Assembly: GCA_944412495.1 (NCBI GenBank)
Contig: CALYBL010000029.1
Location: forward strand, 124,001 to 188,000
Direction of reading: 5' to 3'
Length of the DNA: 64,000 bases
From: an uncultured Clostridia bacterium
GTDB lineage: Bacteria; Bacillota; Clostridia; Oscillospirales; Acutalibacteraceae
This document shows positions 45,536 to 54,986 of this stretch, piece by piece. The position numbers and the translations under genes are program-made. A model generated the notes under the pieces. The model saw only the letters and a program-made list of their open reading frames with translations, had not been told where the DNA came from and made no database searches. Numbering within the stretch: position 1 is the stretch's first letter; each line of letters starts with the position of its first letter.

Positions 45536-46273
45536 GTTATCACCTTCCTATACAGATAATATTTTAACATATAACATACGCAATTAAAACTCTTTTTTTC
45601 TCTTTTAACATTGATATGCTGTGAGCAGCGGTGCTTTGCTTTGCCGGCGGCGCCTCTCGGCCCGCCTTGCAGGGGCAGCGGCGCCACACGTATTTCAGAG
45701 TCACTATCATAACTGCTTCGCCGCAGGAAGCATGTAAATGAACGAAAAAGCTGCTATGCCGCATAAATTTTATCCGGCGACGGGTGAAGCCCAAATCAAA
45801 GCCATGCCGGAATACTGGCACACAGCCTATCTGCGGCACGGTCATGCGCGGCTGCAAAAGCCTCGCACAAAGCAGTTCTCCGCAGAACGCCGGCCGGTGA
45901 AGACAGGGCGTCCTCCAAAGTCCTTTTGAGCTGCTATCAAAAGCGTCATTCCTGCCTGTGCACCGCTGTAAATAACAAGAACTGATTATTGACGCTTGCC
46001 GCACATTTTATTAATTGTAAGTGAAGCATTCGGCCAATTCCATCCAAGCAATACTTAACTGATTAAGGCTATGATTACAGTCTTCTACGCTTATCAGCAC
46101 ATAAGCCTTTTGATTTTCACCGATAAAGCAGCCGGCGCCTTGCCCGCTCCGGCAATGCTTACGGGCCGCATAGTCTTATGCGGCCCGTAAGCTTGTTTTA
46201 TATTAAAATATTTTTCAATAATCTGATTTTTCCGTTTTTTACAGTCGTTGATGCGCAGCTTTAGCACATTTGG
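45536..46273. other. Long spacer between ruvX and the PHP gene
   Basis: 738 bases without a credible gene; the open frames here lack ribosome-binding sites and any family resemblance. It contains a perfect long hairpin at 46157-46192. The remainder may be decayed sequence. Confidence 0.5.
46157..46192 (+). terminator. Perfect 16-base inverted repeat
   Basis: Arms GCTTACGGGCCGCATA and TATGCGGCCCGTAAGC enclose four bases. The following TTGTTTTA is on the plus strand, but no plus-strand gene precedes it. It lies about 80 bases after the ruvX stop on the other strand. Confidence 0.6.
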
Positions 46274-46702
46274 TCATGACCTTCCCGCAGTATTCCTGCG
46301 GTATTCAAGATAGCTCTCAAGGATTATTGCCGCCGCCATAGAGTCGACTATTCCCTTCTTTTTCTGTCCCCTTACGTTTGAGTCCTTAAGCGCGGCATAG
46401 GCCGAAACAGTTGTGCTTCGCTCATCCCACAGCACGACCTCAGCCTCCGTTTTTTCACGTATTTTGTCCGCTATCTCCCGGCATTTTTCGGCTCTCGGCC
46501 CTATCGTCCCGTTCATGTTCACAGGGTAGCCTACGACTATAATCCCGGCGCCCCTTTCTTTGGCCATTGAGGCGATTTTTTCGGCAAGCCGGCGTTCTCC
46601 GCTTTCCTCGATATTCCCCGCCGGGGACGCCAGCAGCTCTGACTCGTCGCAAAATGCCACGCCGGTCCTGACAAGCCCCAAATCTACCGCCATTATAATC
46701 AA
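46274..46702 (-). CDS. ruvX: Putative pre-16S rRNA nuclease / Holliday-junction resolvase RuvX (YqgF)
   Basis: This small RNase-H-fold nuclease (142 residues) is implicated in maturing the 16S rRNA 5' end. Motifs are AVDLGLVRTGVAFCD at the N-terminus, GIIVVGYPVNMNGTIGPRA, VVLWDERSTTVSAYA and the C-terminal DSMAAAIILESYLE with the catalytic aspartate. The start is a TTG at 46702 ten bases after AGGAG; the ATG at 46693 is too far. It lies 47 bases downstream of the phosphatase gene. Confidence 0.93.
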   Translation of the reverse strand: MIIMAVDLGLVRTGVAFCDESELLASPAGNIEESGERRLAEKIASMAKERGAGIIVVGYPVNMNGTIGPRAEKCREIADKIREKTEAEVVLWDERSTTVSAYAALKDSNVRGQKKKGIVDSMAAAIILESYLEYRRNTAGRS

Positions 46703-46749
46703 GTATATACCGCTCCTGTCTGAATATTTTTCTTATTATGATGACATAC

Positions 46750-47427
46750 TCATCCGTTGAAATAGTTCTCGCTGTCTCTAAACCAGTTTTGCTTTTTAAG
46801 CGTTGACAAGCTGCTGTCAAGGTGAGAAGAGTCGTTCATATAAACCACGCTGAAGCTTTCCCCATCAAATAAGAGCTTGCTCACAGCGGTATTGTCGCAC
46901 CACTCAACGTCGCCAAGACGCTCTATGCCCCATCCGAGCGCGCGGCACAAAAATGCGCGGATGGCACAGCCGTGCGATACCGCGGCTACTATGTCCGAGT
47001 CGGTCTCCGTGTTCATTATGCCGGCCAGCGCGTCCCATATGCGGTCGTAAAGATCCCGCATAGTCTCGCCCTCCGGCATTCTCACCTCCGCCGGCTTATA
47101 CACCCAGTTATATGCCTCGCTCTCTGAAAGAAGCGGAAAATCCTTCCACGGACGGTTTTCCAGGCTGCCGCCGTTTATCTCTATAAGGCCGGGGCATATC
47201 TTTATTTCAAGGTCTTTGCCCCTGCCCACCGCCTCGGCCGTTTTCTTTGCGCGGCGCAGCGGGCTTGAATAAAGAGCGTCTATCCGTGCTCCCGCAAAGC
47301 GCAGGGCCAGCTGCTCAAGCTGGCGGCGGCCGTTCTCAGTTATGTCGGAGTCATAATTGCCGTGAAATATTCTGTTGAGATTCCCCTCCGCCTCGCAGTG
47401 GCGGACAAGATACAATATCTTTTTCAT
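46750..47427 (-). CDS. Histidine phosphatase family protein (phosphoglycerate-mutase-like)
   Basis: The 225-residue protein carries the catalytic LVRHCEAEGN near residue 7, the arginine in YSSPLRRAKKTAEAV, and the second histidine in VAAVSHGCAIRAFLC. It could be a cofactor-dependent phosphoglycerate mutase, a CobC-like phosphatase or a broad phosphatase; the family cannot be narrowed from sequence. The ATG at 47427 follows GGGAG. Seventy-seven upstream in-frame codons do not resemble the family and are excluded. Confidence 0.9.
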   Translation of the reverse strand: MKKILYLVRHCEAEGNLNRIFHGNYDSDITENGRRQLEQLALRFAGARIDALYSSPLRRAKKTAEAVGRGKDLEIKICPGLIEINGGSLENRPWKDFPLLSESEAYNWVYKPAEVRMPEGETMRDLYDRIWDALAGIMNTETDSDIVAAVSHGCAIRAFLCRALGWGIERLGDVEWCDNTAVSKLLFDGESFSVVYMNDSSHLDSSLSTLKKQNWFRDSENYFNG

Positions 47428-47803
47428 ATATCTCCCTGATATAAATACTGTAATATTATACTGTAATATGACCGGCGGCATTAACGATGTCGGGAGCGGC
47501 AGCTGTTTAAAATTTGCATAAATTAAAAAACTGAATTCGTCCGCTCTGCTGAGTACGCCTAAAATGCTCGCCCTTTGCCGGTCACTTCCGAGATGATATG
47601 CCAGTTCCCGCAAGTGTGCTCCGGGTTTAGCATGACTTCCGTATCCTTGCGCCGTCATCCATCAAGACAGTAACGGAAAAATTCTACTAAGAGCAGTTAT
47701 GAAAGATTTCGGGTCCGAATACAATAAAATTTTGCAGATTAGGGTATTTCGGACAGCACTCCCAAAATGTCCGTTTATTTTGAAACGCACCGGGGGGAAT
47801 AAA
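47428..47803. other. Spacer between pyrD and the phosphatase gene
   Basis: No gene is apparent. An inverted repeat (GTCCGAATAC and GTATTTCGGAC) lies at about 47714-47753. No clear terminator for pyrD could be identified. Confidence 0.4.
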
Positions 47804-48715
47804 TCACCAGAGCTTTACCGCGCCCGTAAGCTCGCTTATATTTTCGAGTCCGGCGCGCGAGGCATACTCCTCAAGCCCGTCTATAATTTTAAGCGGGGCG
47901 TATGCGTCGCTGAACATAGCCGTACCCACCTGCACGGCCGACGCGCCCGCCAGCAGCATCTCCACTGCCATCTGCCATGTGGATATGCCGCCCATGCCGA
48001 TGATTGGAAGCTGTATGCTGCGATACACCTCGTTTACCATGCGCACCGCCACCGGGAACACAGCGCCGCCTGACATCCCGCCGGTGTTGTTCTTCAGTAT
48101 GGGACGCCGCGTGTTTATGTCTATGCGCATGCCGGTTATCGTGTTTATCAGAGATACGGCGTCGGCGCCCTCCGACTCCACCGCTCTCGCTATTTCCGTT
48201 ATGTCCGTGACATTCGGCGAAAGCTTCATTATGACCGGCTTTGATGTGCTGCGCCGCACCGCCTTCGTCACTGCGGCGGCCACAGCCGGGTCGGTGCCAA
48301 AGGCCATCCCGCCTTTTTTCACGTTTGGGCAGGAGATGTTTACCTCTATCATGTCTACGCACGTCTTGTCGAGCTTTTCGGCCACGGCCGAATAATCGTC
48401 TACCGAGCTGCCTGCTATGTTCGCTATTATTACGGTGTCCTGCTTTGAGAGCCAGTCGAGCTCGTCCGAAATAAGCGCGTCGACGCCCGGATTCTGCAGC
48501 CCTATGCTGTTGAGTATGCCCGACGGCGTTTCAGCTATTCTCGGCGGCTCGTTGCCCATGCGCGGCGCTGCCGTCGTGCCCTTGAGGCTTATGCCGCCAA
48601 GCCTGCTGAGCGGATAAAACTCGCTGTATTCTCTGCCGAAGCCATATGTTCCCGATGCCGTTATGACCGGGTTTTTTAATTCCACGCCCGCTATGTTTAC
48701 CGAAAGCCTGCTCAT
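47804..48715 (-). CDS. pyrD: Dihydroorotate dehydrogenase B, catalytic subunit
   Basis: This FMN enzyme oxidises dihydroorotate to orotate and passes electrons to PyrK. Motifs: NPVITASGTYGFGREYSEF, the active-site cysteine in EVNISCPNVKKGG, MKLSPNVTDITEIAR, NTITGMRIDINTRRP, and the phosphate-binding GMGGISTWQMAVEMLLAGAS. The 303-residue length is that of the NAD-dependent heterotetrameric type. Its ATG abuts the pyrK stop codon, so the subunits are cotranslated. Confidence 0.97.
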   Translation of the reverse strand: MSRLSVNIAGVELKNPVITASGTYGFGREYSEFYPLSRLGGISLKGTTAAPRMGNEPPRIAETPSGILNSIGLQNPGVDALISDELDWLSKQDTVIIANIAGSSVDDYSAVAEKLDKTCVDMIEVNISCPNVKKGGMAFGTDPAVAAAVTKAVRRSTSKPVIMKLSPNVTDITEIARAVESEGADAVSLINTITGMRIDINTRRPILKNNTGGMSGGAVFPVAVRMVNEVYRSIQLPIIGMGGISTWQMAVEMLLAGASAVQVGTAMFSDAYAPLKIIDGLEEYASRAGLENISELTGAVKLW

Positions 48716-49498
48716 TTACCACACCACCCTTGAAGCGTTGAACACCGGGCCATGGGTGCACACCTTTGAATACATTTCCTCGCCGGCAAGCCTTGTCTTG
48801 CACACACAGGCAAGGCATGCGCCGACACCGCAGCCCATGCGCTGCTCCATAGATACAAATGTCGTTATACCGTGCGCAGCGCCCACCTCCGCCACGGCCT
48901 TTAGCATCGGCGTAGGGCCGCAGGCTATTATTACGTCTATGCCGCCCTGCGCTATCTGCTCCTCAAGCGGCAGCGTCACAAGCCCGTGGCGGCCGTAGCT
49001 GCCGTCGTCGGTAGTAACCACGGTGTCGCATACGGCTCTGTAATCATCCTCAAGTATAACGGCAGCTGCGCTTCTGAATCCTAACACGGCAGTGCATGAG
49101 CGCTCGCTGTTGTCGGCGAGGTACTGCTTAGCGGCGCCCAGCAGCGGAGGAGTGCCTATACCACCTCCGACAACCGCCATTCCGCGCGACTTTGCAGGTA
49201 TGTTAAAGCCGTTGCCAAGCGGGCCTAAAAGGTTTATAGTGCCGCCGTCACACAGCCCTGACATCCACTCTGTGCCCTCGCCGCGCACCTGATAAACCAT
49301 ACGTATACTCCCCGCTGACTTGTCTATCTCACATATGGAAATAGGCCGCCGCAGCGGCTTTTCCCCGCACAGCACGTTTATAAACTGGCCGGGCCGCGCC
49401 CTTTCGGCAATGGAAGGGCAGTCTACCAGAATATCGAAAAATCCATTTTGTATCTCACGGTTATACAGTATTTTAAAGTCGTCCTGTATGAATTTCAT
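48716..49498 (-). CDS. pyrK: Dihydroorotate dehydrogenase B, electron-transfer subunit
   Basis: This is the FAD- and [2Fe-2S]-containing partner of PyrD that reduces NAD+. The FAD-binding part has CGEKPLRRPISICEI and GPLGNGFNI. The nucleotide part has VVGGGIGTPPLLGAAK. The C-terminal cluster has CGVGACLACVCKT plus CTHGP. It is 260 residues from the ATG at 49498, eight bases after GGAGG. A decayed partial copy lies directly upstream at 49600-49885. Confidence 0.96.
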   Translation of the reverse strand: MKFIQDDFKILYNREIQNGFFDILVDCPSIAERARPGQFINVLCGEKPLRRPISICEIDKSAGSIRMVYQVRGEGTEWMSGLCDGGTINLLGPLGNGFNIPAKSRGMAVVGGGIGTPPLLGAAKQYLADNSERSCTAVLGFRSAAAVILEDDYRAVCDTVVTTDDGSYGRHGLVTLPLEEQIAQGGIDVIIACGPTPMLKAVAEVGAAHGITTFVSMEQRMGCGVGACLACVCKTRLAGEEMYSKVCTHGPVFNASRVVW

Positions 49499-50382
49499 CA
49501 AGCGTTCCTCCAAAAGTAAAATCCGGTATATCTTTTCAGCAGCAAACAGCTGAGTCGCGTCGCCGGCATATTCCTCAATACCATTTTAATGTGCCTTAAG
49601 GCAAAAGCTGCGCACAGCATGACATCCCGCCTGAGCTTTGCCGCAAATCAAACGGCTGCCAAGCGTGTCTGGAAGGCCATGCCGCCACATAGACCTGACT
49701 GGCATCCACTCTGTCCCGCCGCCGTGCTCCTTTGTCTGATATTCCGTCATGCCGCAGCTTATAAAAATATCCCTGTGCCAGGTCAAATCTTATGCATATA
49801 TTCCCCGCCGGCTTTTCCGTCCCGCATTTGGAGTTAGTCTGACGCAGCGGCTTTTCCGCACAGCACATTTATAAGCCGTCTCACATCATTTCGTCAGACT
49901 TGAGTCAGGCTTAGGTATTAGTGGCAATCTAAATGAACCGGAGCTGCCTGTCAAATCACTGATTTATGTAAACTAAAGAATGGCATTCTGCATGCGGTCG
50001 TTTAACAGTAAAATCATTAAGGAGCAGCAAACACTTTGCCGCCTGCATGATGGCCGCTGTTAGTAAATGAGCCGCCATTATTAAAGGCGCCCCGTCTTTA
50101 TAATAAAAGCGTTATTAAAGCCTTTCTGTCTAAGTCACGCACCAATGAGCGTCAGAGTCCAAAAAGCGCTCTGCTCTGCACAGCAAATCGGAATTGCTTA
50201 AGCGGCAAGTAAGCAGCGGCTTGCAGTAATATTTCAACTCATATCCGGCCGGCCTGACTGCATACGGTACAAGCATGCATTTGATGGCAGCGCAGTCCGC
50301 CGCTCACAGCAGCGGAAAGACATACGCCTATATCATCAGCATGCGCGGCAAGGGCGGCAGGGGCGGCCCAACAGGCATGAGC
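49499..50382. other. Spacer between pyrF and pyrK
   Basis: An 884-base gap inside a pyrimidine operon. It contains the pyrK relic at 49600-49885. The rest, 49886-50382, has no plausible gene and no hairpin I would call a terminator. Confidence 0.55.
49600..49885 (-). pseudogene. Decayed partial duplicate of pyrK
   Basis: This stretch aligns with the part of pyrK at about 49190-49395. Shared blocks on the plus strand are TGCCAAGCG, CATCCACTCTGT and CGCAGCGGCTTTTCC followed by GCACAGCAC. On the minus strand the peptides GTEWM (next to frame breaks) and CCAEKPLRQTNSKC match PyrK's GTEWMSG and LCGEKPLRRPISIC. The frame is broken at least once, with an internal length change, so no PyrK product can be made. 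It looks like an old partial tandem duplication. Confidence 0.75.
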
Positions 50383-51303
50383 TTACAGCGAAATAAGCGC
50401 CGTAATCTCGTCGCGCATGCGCAAAGCCTCGTCCCTTGCAGCCTCTGCAAACTCCGACTCCGGCCTGTTCTGCTTTTTATATGCATACATAATGCCCCTG
50501 GACGAGTTGACAATAGCGCCGAGCCCTCTATCGTCAAAGCCGCCGGCAACGTCCGCAGCACCGCTGCCCTGCGCGCCGTAGCCGGGCACGAGAAAGAAGG
50601 TGTGCGGCAGACGCTTACGCATATCGCTCAGCTGCTGCGGATAAGTAGCACCGACAACGGCGCCGACATGCGAATAGCCGTATTCGCCGTACTCAGTACC
50701 GCCCCAGCTCTCGCAGAAATCGCCCATTATTTCATACACCGTGCGGCCGGACACGTCAACGTCCTGAAGCTCGCCGGAGGAGGCATTGGACGTCTTGCAC
50801 AGCACGAATATTCCCTTATCCTTCTCCCGGCACACCTCGCTGAGCGGTGCTATGGCGTCGCTGCCAAGATACGCGTTTACCGTCAGCGCGTCGGCGCCGA
50901 ATGCCGTATGATATGTCTTCCCTATCTTGGCAGCTCCCAGATGCGCTTTTGAATATGCCTCCATAGTGCTGCCTATGTCGCCCCTTTTTGCGTCGGTTAT
51001 GACAAACATGCCGAGCCTTTTTGCATAATCTATCGTATATTTGAGAGCTCTCATGCCGTGCCAGCCGTACATCTCATAAAACGCCGCCTGCGGCTTTATA
51101 GCAGGTACTATGTCGTAAAGCGCGTCGATAAGAGCGGTATTGAAGGATATAAGCATCTGCTCCGCAGCTTCAAAGGTCTCGCCGTAATTTCTTATCGCGT
51201 GCTCCCTTATAAACGCCGGTATCTGCGATATGTCCGGGTCAAGCCCAGCCACCGAAGGATTTCTTGTCTCTATTATCTTTTTTATAAGCCTGTCAAAAGA
51301 CAT
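50383..51303 (-). CDS. pyrF: Orotidine 5'-phosphate decarboxylase
   Basis: This enzyme decarboxylates OMP to UMP, the last step of UMP synthesis. It belongs to the longer subfamily (306 residues): NPSVAGLDPDISQIP at the N-terminus, the catalytic lysine and aspartate in VITDAKRGDIGSTMEAY, then DALTVNAYLGSDAI and VVGATYPQQL. The C-terminus RGIMYAYK fits the phosphate site. The ATG at 51303 follows GGGGTG. It is 40 bases after pyrC. Confidence 0.96.
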   Translation of the reverse strand: MSFDRLIKKIIETRNPSVAGLDPDISQIPAFIREHAIRNYGETFEAAEQMLISFNTALIDALYDIVPAIKPQAAFYEMYGWHGMRALKYTIDYAKRLGMFVITDAKRGDIGSTMEAYSKAHLGAAKIGKTYHTAFGADALTVNAYLGSDAIAPLSEVCREKDKGIFVLCKTSNASSGELQDVDVSGRTVYEIMGDFCESWGGTEYGEYGYSHVGAVVGATYPQQLSDMRKRLPHTFFLVPGYGAQGSGAADVAGGFDDRGLGAIVNSSRGIMYAYKKQNRPESEFAEAARDEALRMRDEITALISL

Positions 51304-51343
51304 TTTAACACCCCTTATTTTTATGTTTAAGGCGCAAGGCCTG

Positions 51344-52615
51344 TTATGCCCTGTAAATAATATTTCCGCCGCAGACGGTCATTTTTACAGCTCCGTAAAA
51401 TGACATGTTCTTAAACGCGGTATTTACGGACTTACCGTGCAGCCGGTTTATATCTACCTTAAATTCGCCGTGCGGGTCAAAAAGCACGATATCCGCTCTG
51501 TCTCCCCCGGCAAAGCGGTTTGCCCTTGTGCGCAGTATATCCGCCGGATTATATGCAAGCATTTCAAAGAGGCGGAATATGTCTATCCTGCCCGCCCTCA
51601 CGAGATTTGTATATGACACCGGCAGAAGCGTCTCAAGTCCTATAATGCCGTTTGGCGCCGTTTTGAAATCAGCCTTCTCCTGTGCCGTGTGCGGAGCGTG
51701 GTCGGTCGCTATGGCGTCTATCGTGCCGTCGGCGATTCCCCTTATCACCGCATTCACATCATCCTGCGTTCTGAGCGGCGGATTCATGCGGTAATCGGCG
51801 TCGCAGGAGAGCAGCGCCTCATCTGTCAGAGTAAAATAGTGCGGTGCCGTCTCGCAGGTTATCTTCACCCCGCGGCGCTTGGCGTCACGTATGATTGAAA
51901 CCGAACCGCGCGTGCTTACATGGCAGATATGTATACTGCCGCCGCAGGCCGCGGCAAGCGCCATTTCCCGTGCAGTTGAGGAGTCCTCCGACGCGCGGTC
52001 GATGCCCTTGACGCCCAGCCTGCGCGAAATCTCGCCCTCGTTAATTATTCCGCCGTTTACTATGTTAAGGTCCTCGGCGTGCGAGAGCACCGGAACATTG
52101 AGCCTTGCCGCCTCTTTGATGGCCTGAAGCATAAGACGAGCGTTTTCCACCGGCCGGCCGTCGTCTGAAAACGCGGCTGCGCCGGCAATTTTAAGCGCTT
52201 CAAGGTCTGACAGCCGCTCGCCTCTCATATTCTCCGTAACGCAGGCCGCCTGGAGTATGTTTATGCAAGAGCCCTTCGCTCTGTCAAGAATGTCCCTCAA
52301 AACGCCAACGCTGCTGACCGGAGGGGCCGTATTCGGCATTGCGAGCACCGTCGTCACTCCGCCCGCTGCCGCCGCCGCGGAAAGGGTATGCATGTCCTCC
52401 TTATGCGTCTGGCCCGGGTCGCGCATATGCACATGCATGTCCACTAATCCCGGACCGCACAGCAGTCCTCCGGCATCCACTGTCTCGTCCGCTTCCCTGT
52501 TTATCAAAAATGATACTTCCCTTATAACTCCGTCCTCTATATATATGTCCTGTTTATTGAGCGACCTGTCGTCGCAGTTTATCACCACGGCGTTTTTTAT
52601 AAGCAGGGATTTCAC
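51344..52615 (-). CDS. pyrC: Dihydroorotase
   Basis: This zinc enzyme closes carbamoyl aspartate to dihydroorotate. It is the class I (PyrC-like amidohydrolase) type. Motifs are DMHVHMRDPGQTHKEDMHT near residue 55, the zinc-site ILSHAEDLN region (VPVLSHAEDL), HICHVSTRGSV, ETAPHYFTLTDEAL and ATDHAPHTAQEK. A GTG at 52615 lies eight bases after AGGTGG and starts MKSLLIKNAVVIN; an upstream GTG at 52627 is possible. It leads the pyr group, with a promoter and a short hairpin ahead of it. Confidence 0.95.
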   Translation of the reverse strand: MKSLLIKNAVVINCDDRSLNKQDIYIEDGVIREVSFLINREADETVDAGGLLCGPGLVDMHVHMRDPGQTHKEDMHTLSAAAAAGGVTTVLAMPNTAPPVSSVGVLRDILDRAKGSCINILQAACVTENMRGERLSDLEALKIAGAAAFSDDGRPVENARLMLQAIKEAARLNVPVLSHAEDLNIVNGGIINEGEISRRLGVKGIDRASEDSSTAREMALAAACGGSIHICHVSTRGSVSIIRDAKRRGVKITCETAPHYFTLTDEALLSCDADYRMNPPLRTQDDVNAVIRGIADGTIDAIATDHAPHTAQEKADFKTAPNGIIGLETLLPVSYTNLVRAGRIDIFRLFEMLAYNPADILRTRANRFAGGDRADIVLFDPHGEFKVDINRLHGKSVNTAFKNMSFYGAVKMTVCGGNIIYRA

Positions 52616-52634
52616 ATTTATCACCACCTGAATT

Positions 52635-52653
52635 TAAGAGGAGACACCTCTTA
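52635..52653 (-). promoter_or_regulatory. Leader hairpin upstream of pyrC
   Basis: Seven-base arms TAAGAGG / CCTCTTA with a five-base loop, immediately before the pyrC ribosome-binding site. It may affect translation; it does not look like a PyrR-binding loop or a terminator. Confidence 0.4.
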
Positions 52654-52662
52654 CGTCTGTTT

Positions 52663-52691
52663 ATTTTAGCATATAAACACATACCTGTCCA
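52663..52691 (-). promoter_or_regulatory. Promoter of the pyr operon
   Basis: TGGACA and TAAAAT with a 17-base spacer on the minus strand, about 50 bases upstream of pyrC. Confidence 0.65.
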
Positions 52692-52806
52692 CAAAATATA
52701 CATACAGCTTTTGCATTAATGCGGCTCAGGAAATTTCAATAATGCCTTGTGCCGAGCAGCATGCAATAGTACAATAAAACAACAAGCAGGAATTTGGAGG
52801 AACAGC

Positions 52807-53322
52807 ATGATTATACTGATAGCAGGCGCATCACATACCGGCAAGACAGCTTTGGCGCAAAGGCTTCTTGAAAAACACAAATATCCGTACCTTTCGATTG
52901 ACCACCTTAAAATGGGACTTATCCGCAGCAAAAACACAGCACTGACGCCGATGAGCGATGACAAAGCTCTGACCGCTTATCTGTGGCCTATTGTCAGGGA
53001 AATCATAAAAACAGCCATTGAAAACAATCAAAATCTTATAGTTGAGGGCTGTTATATTCCGTTTGACTGGGCAAAAAGCTTTGAGGAAAGCTATCTTAAA
53101 TATATCAAATACCGCTGCTTAATTATGAGCAGCGCATATATACAAGCTCACTATGATGATATAAAAAAGTATGCCAATACGGCAGAAAAACGGATAACTG
53201 ATTCAGACTGCTCAATGGAAGACCTTATTTATGATAATGCAAGGTCGCTGGAAATGTGCCGTTTATATAATGCAGATTATATTCTGATTGATAATGATTA
53301 CAATGTAAATACGGATTTTTAG
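52807..53322 (+). CDS. P-loop nucleoside-triphosphate kinase-like protein
   Basis: The 171-residue protein has a Walker A loop at the N-terminus (ILIAGASHTGKTALAQRLL), a following YLSIDHLKMGLIRS that resembles the acceptor-binding region of small kinases, and NLIVEGCYIPFDWAKSF as Walker B-like strand. It resembles adenylate-kinase-like or 2-phosphoglycerate-kinase-like proteins and, more distantly, zeta-toxin kinases, but I cannot name a substrate. The ATG at 52807 follows GGAGG by six bases. It stands alone on the plus strand between pyrC and radA. Confidence 0.85.
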   Translation: MIILIAGASHTGKTALAQRLLEKHKYPYLSIDHLKMGLIRSKNTALTPMSDDKALTAYLWPIVREIIKTAIENNQNLIVEGCYIPFDWAKSFEESYLKYIKYRCLIMSSAYIQAHYDDIKKYANTAEKRITDSDCSMEDLIYDNARSLEMCRLYNADYILIDNDYNVNTDF

Positions 53323-53436
53323 CAGTCTAATTTTAAGCAGCTAAGTATAAAGAATCCGGCAGAATAAACTGCGTCAGCAAGAGGGCCGGATTGACGTACG
53401 GCCGGTTTTTAACAGGCAGCAGAAGCTCCTCCGGGC

Positions 53437-54813
53437 TCATCTCTGTCCCTTGATAAACGGAATGACATCGCCAATGCTTTTTACACCGATAACTTCAATA
53501 CCGTCAAACTGCCGCATATCGAGCTTTTTAAGGTTGTTTGCGGGTATAAAGCACCTTTTAAAGCCCAGCCGCTTTGCCTCAGATATTCGCTCAGCCGCAT
53601 TGCTTACCGCCCTCGTCTCCCCGGCAAGGCCCATCTCGCCGAAGGCTATCACATCGTCGGGTATGACAATGTCGAGCATTCCGGATATGAGCGAAAGCGC
53701 CACGGTTAGGTCGGCCGCCGGCTCATCGAGCCTGAAGCCTCCCACGACATTCACATATACGTCGAGGTTTGAAAAATAGTACCCGGCCCTTTTTTCAAGT
53801 ATCGCAAGTATCAGATTGAGACGGTTATAATCAAAGCCCGTCGACACCCTGCGCGGGTTGCCGAATCCCGTCTTTGACACCAGCGCCTGAACCTCCGCTA
53901 AAATAGGGCGCGTGCCCTCCATCACACATGCGATGCAGGAGCCCGCGGTATTGACCGGGCGGCCGGAAAGCAGCATTTCAGAGGGGTTAGGCACCTCCTC
54001 AAGACCGCTGTCGCTCATCTCAAACACGCCCATCTCGTTCGTTGCACCGTACCTGTTCTTCACAGCACGAAGCATACGGTAGCTCAGTCCCCTGTCGCCC
54101 TCAAGATACAGCACCACGTCGACTATGTGCTCAAGCACCTTCGGCCCGGCTATGTTGCCGTCCTTGTTGACATGGCCCACGACAAATATAGGTATATCCA
54201 AAGCCTTTGCCGTGCGCTGGAGCACCGATGTGCACTCCCTCACCTGCGTAACGGTGCCGGGAGATGAGGCGAGAGACGACATGTTCATTGTCTGTATAGA
54301 ATCTATTATTACAATATCCGGCGACGATTTTTCTATGTAGCCGGCTATGCTCAAAATATCCGTTTCGGTAAGTATGCTGAGCGATGCGGACGTCACACCG
54401 AGCCGGGCAGCCCTTATCTTGAGCTGGCGCTTTGATTCCTCGCCCGATACGTAAAGTATGTTCAGCACCTTTCCGAGATGCTCGCATATCTGCAGCAGAA
54501 TGGTCGATTTGCCGACACCCGGGTCGCCGCCCAGCAGTATGAGCGAGCCCTTTACTATCCCGCCGCCGAGTACGCGGTCAAGCTCTCCGAGCCCGGTCTT
54601 GTACCTGTTCTCGTCCTTAAAGCTTATGTCCTCAAGCGAAACCGCGCTGAGCTCTCTCACCGGTGCGCTCTGCTTTGCCGCCTCGGGTACAAAAGATACC
54701 GTCTCCTCAACAAAAGAATCCCACGCGCCGCAGTCGGGACATTTGCCCGTCCACTTCGGCTCGCGGTGACCGCACTCAGAGCATACATATGACGTCTTTA
54801 TTCCTTTAGCCAT
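53437..54813 (-). CDS. radA: DNA repair protein RadA
   Basis: This RecA-like, Lon-related protein promotes branch migration in recombination. An N-terminal zinc finger (CSECGHREPKWTGKCPDC) precedes the ATPase with Walker A GGDPGVGKSTI, the RadA motif KNRYG (usually KNRFG) near residue 255, and a C-terminal Lon-protease-like domain without protease residues (VGGFRLDEPAADLTVALSLI). The 458-residue length is normal. The ATG at 54813 is best placed relative to AAAGG. A P-loop kinase gene converges on its 3' end. Confidence 0.97.
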   Translation of the reverse strand: MAKGIKTSYVCSECGHREPKWTGKCPDCGAWDSFVEETVSFVPEAAKQSAPVRELSAVSLEDISFKDENRYKTGLGELDRVLGGGIVKGSLILLGGDPGVGKSTILLQICEHLGKVLNILYVSGEESKRQLKIRAARLGVTSASLSILTETDILSIAGYIEKSSPDIVIIDSIQTMNMSSLASSPGTVTQVRECTSVLQRTAKALDIPIFVVGHVNKDGNIAGPKVLEHIVDVVLYLEGDRGLSYRMLRAVKNRYGATNEMGVFEMSDSGLEEVPNPSEMLLSGRPVNTAGSCIACVMEGTRPILAEVQALVSKTGFGNPRRVSTGFDYNRLNLILAILEKRAGYYFSNLDVYVNVVGGFRLDEPAADLTVALSLISGMLDIVIPDDVIAFGEMGLAGETRAVSNAAERISEAKRLGFKRCFIPANNLKKLDMRQFDGIEVIGVKSIGDVIPFIKGQR

Positions 54814-54986
54814 TGCCATATCCTTTCATTTTGCATCTGTCTTTGCAGCTCTCAGCCCATAACGGCGCATAGTAAGCCGTTCATAGGCATAGGACGCCGG
54901 CAGAGCAGAGGCCGCACCACAATATCCAAAGCTCACGCGCACCGGCCGGCTTGCCAGAGCCGATCGGATAAGCGATGAAAACCATA

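Noticed and set aside
45564..46004. Minus-strand open frame of 146 codons in the spacer before the PHP gene
   Set aside because: Its cysteine-, arginine- and histidine-rich composition is typical of noncoding DNA, and no start signal is present.
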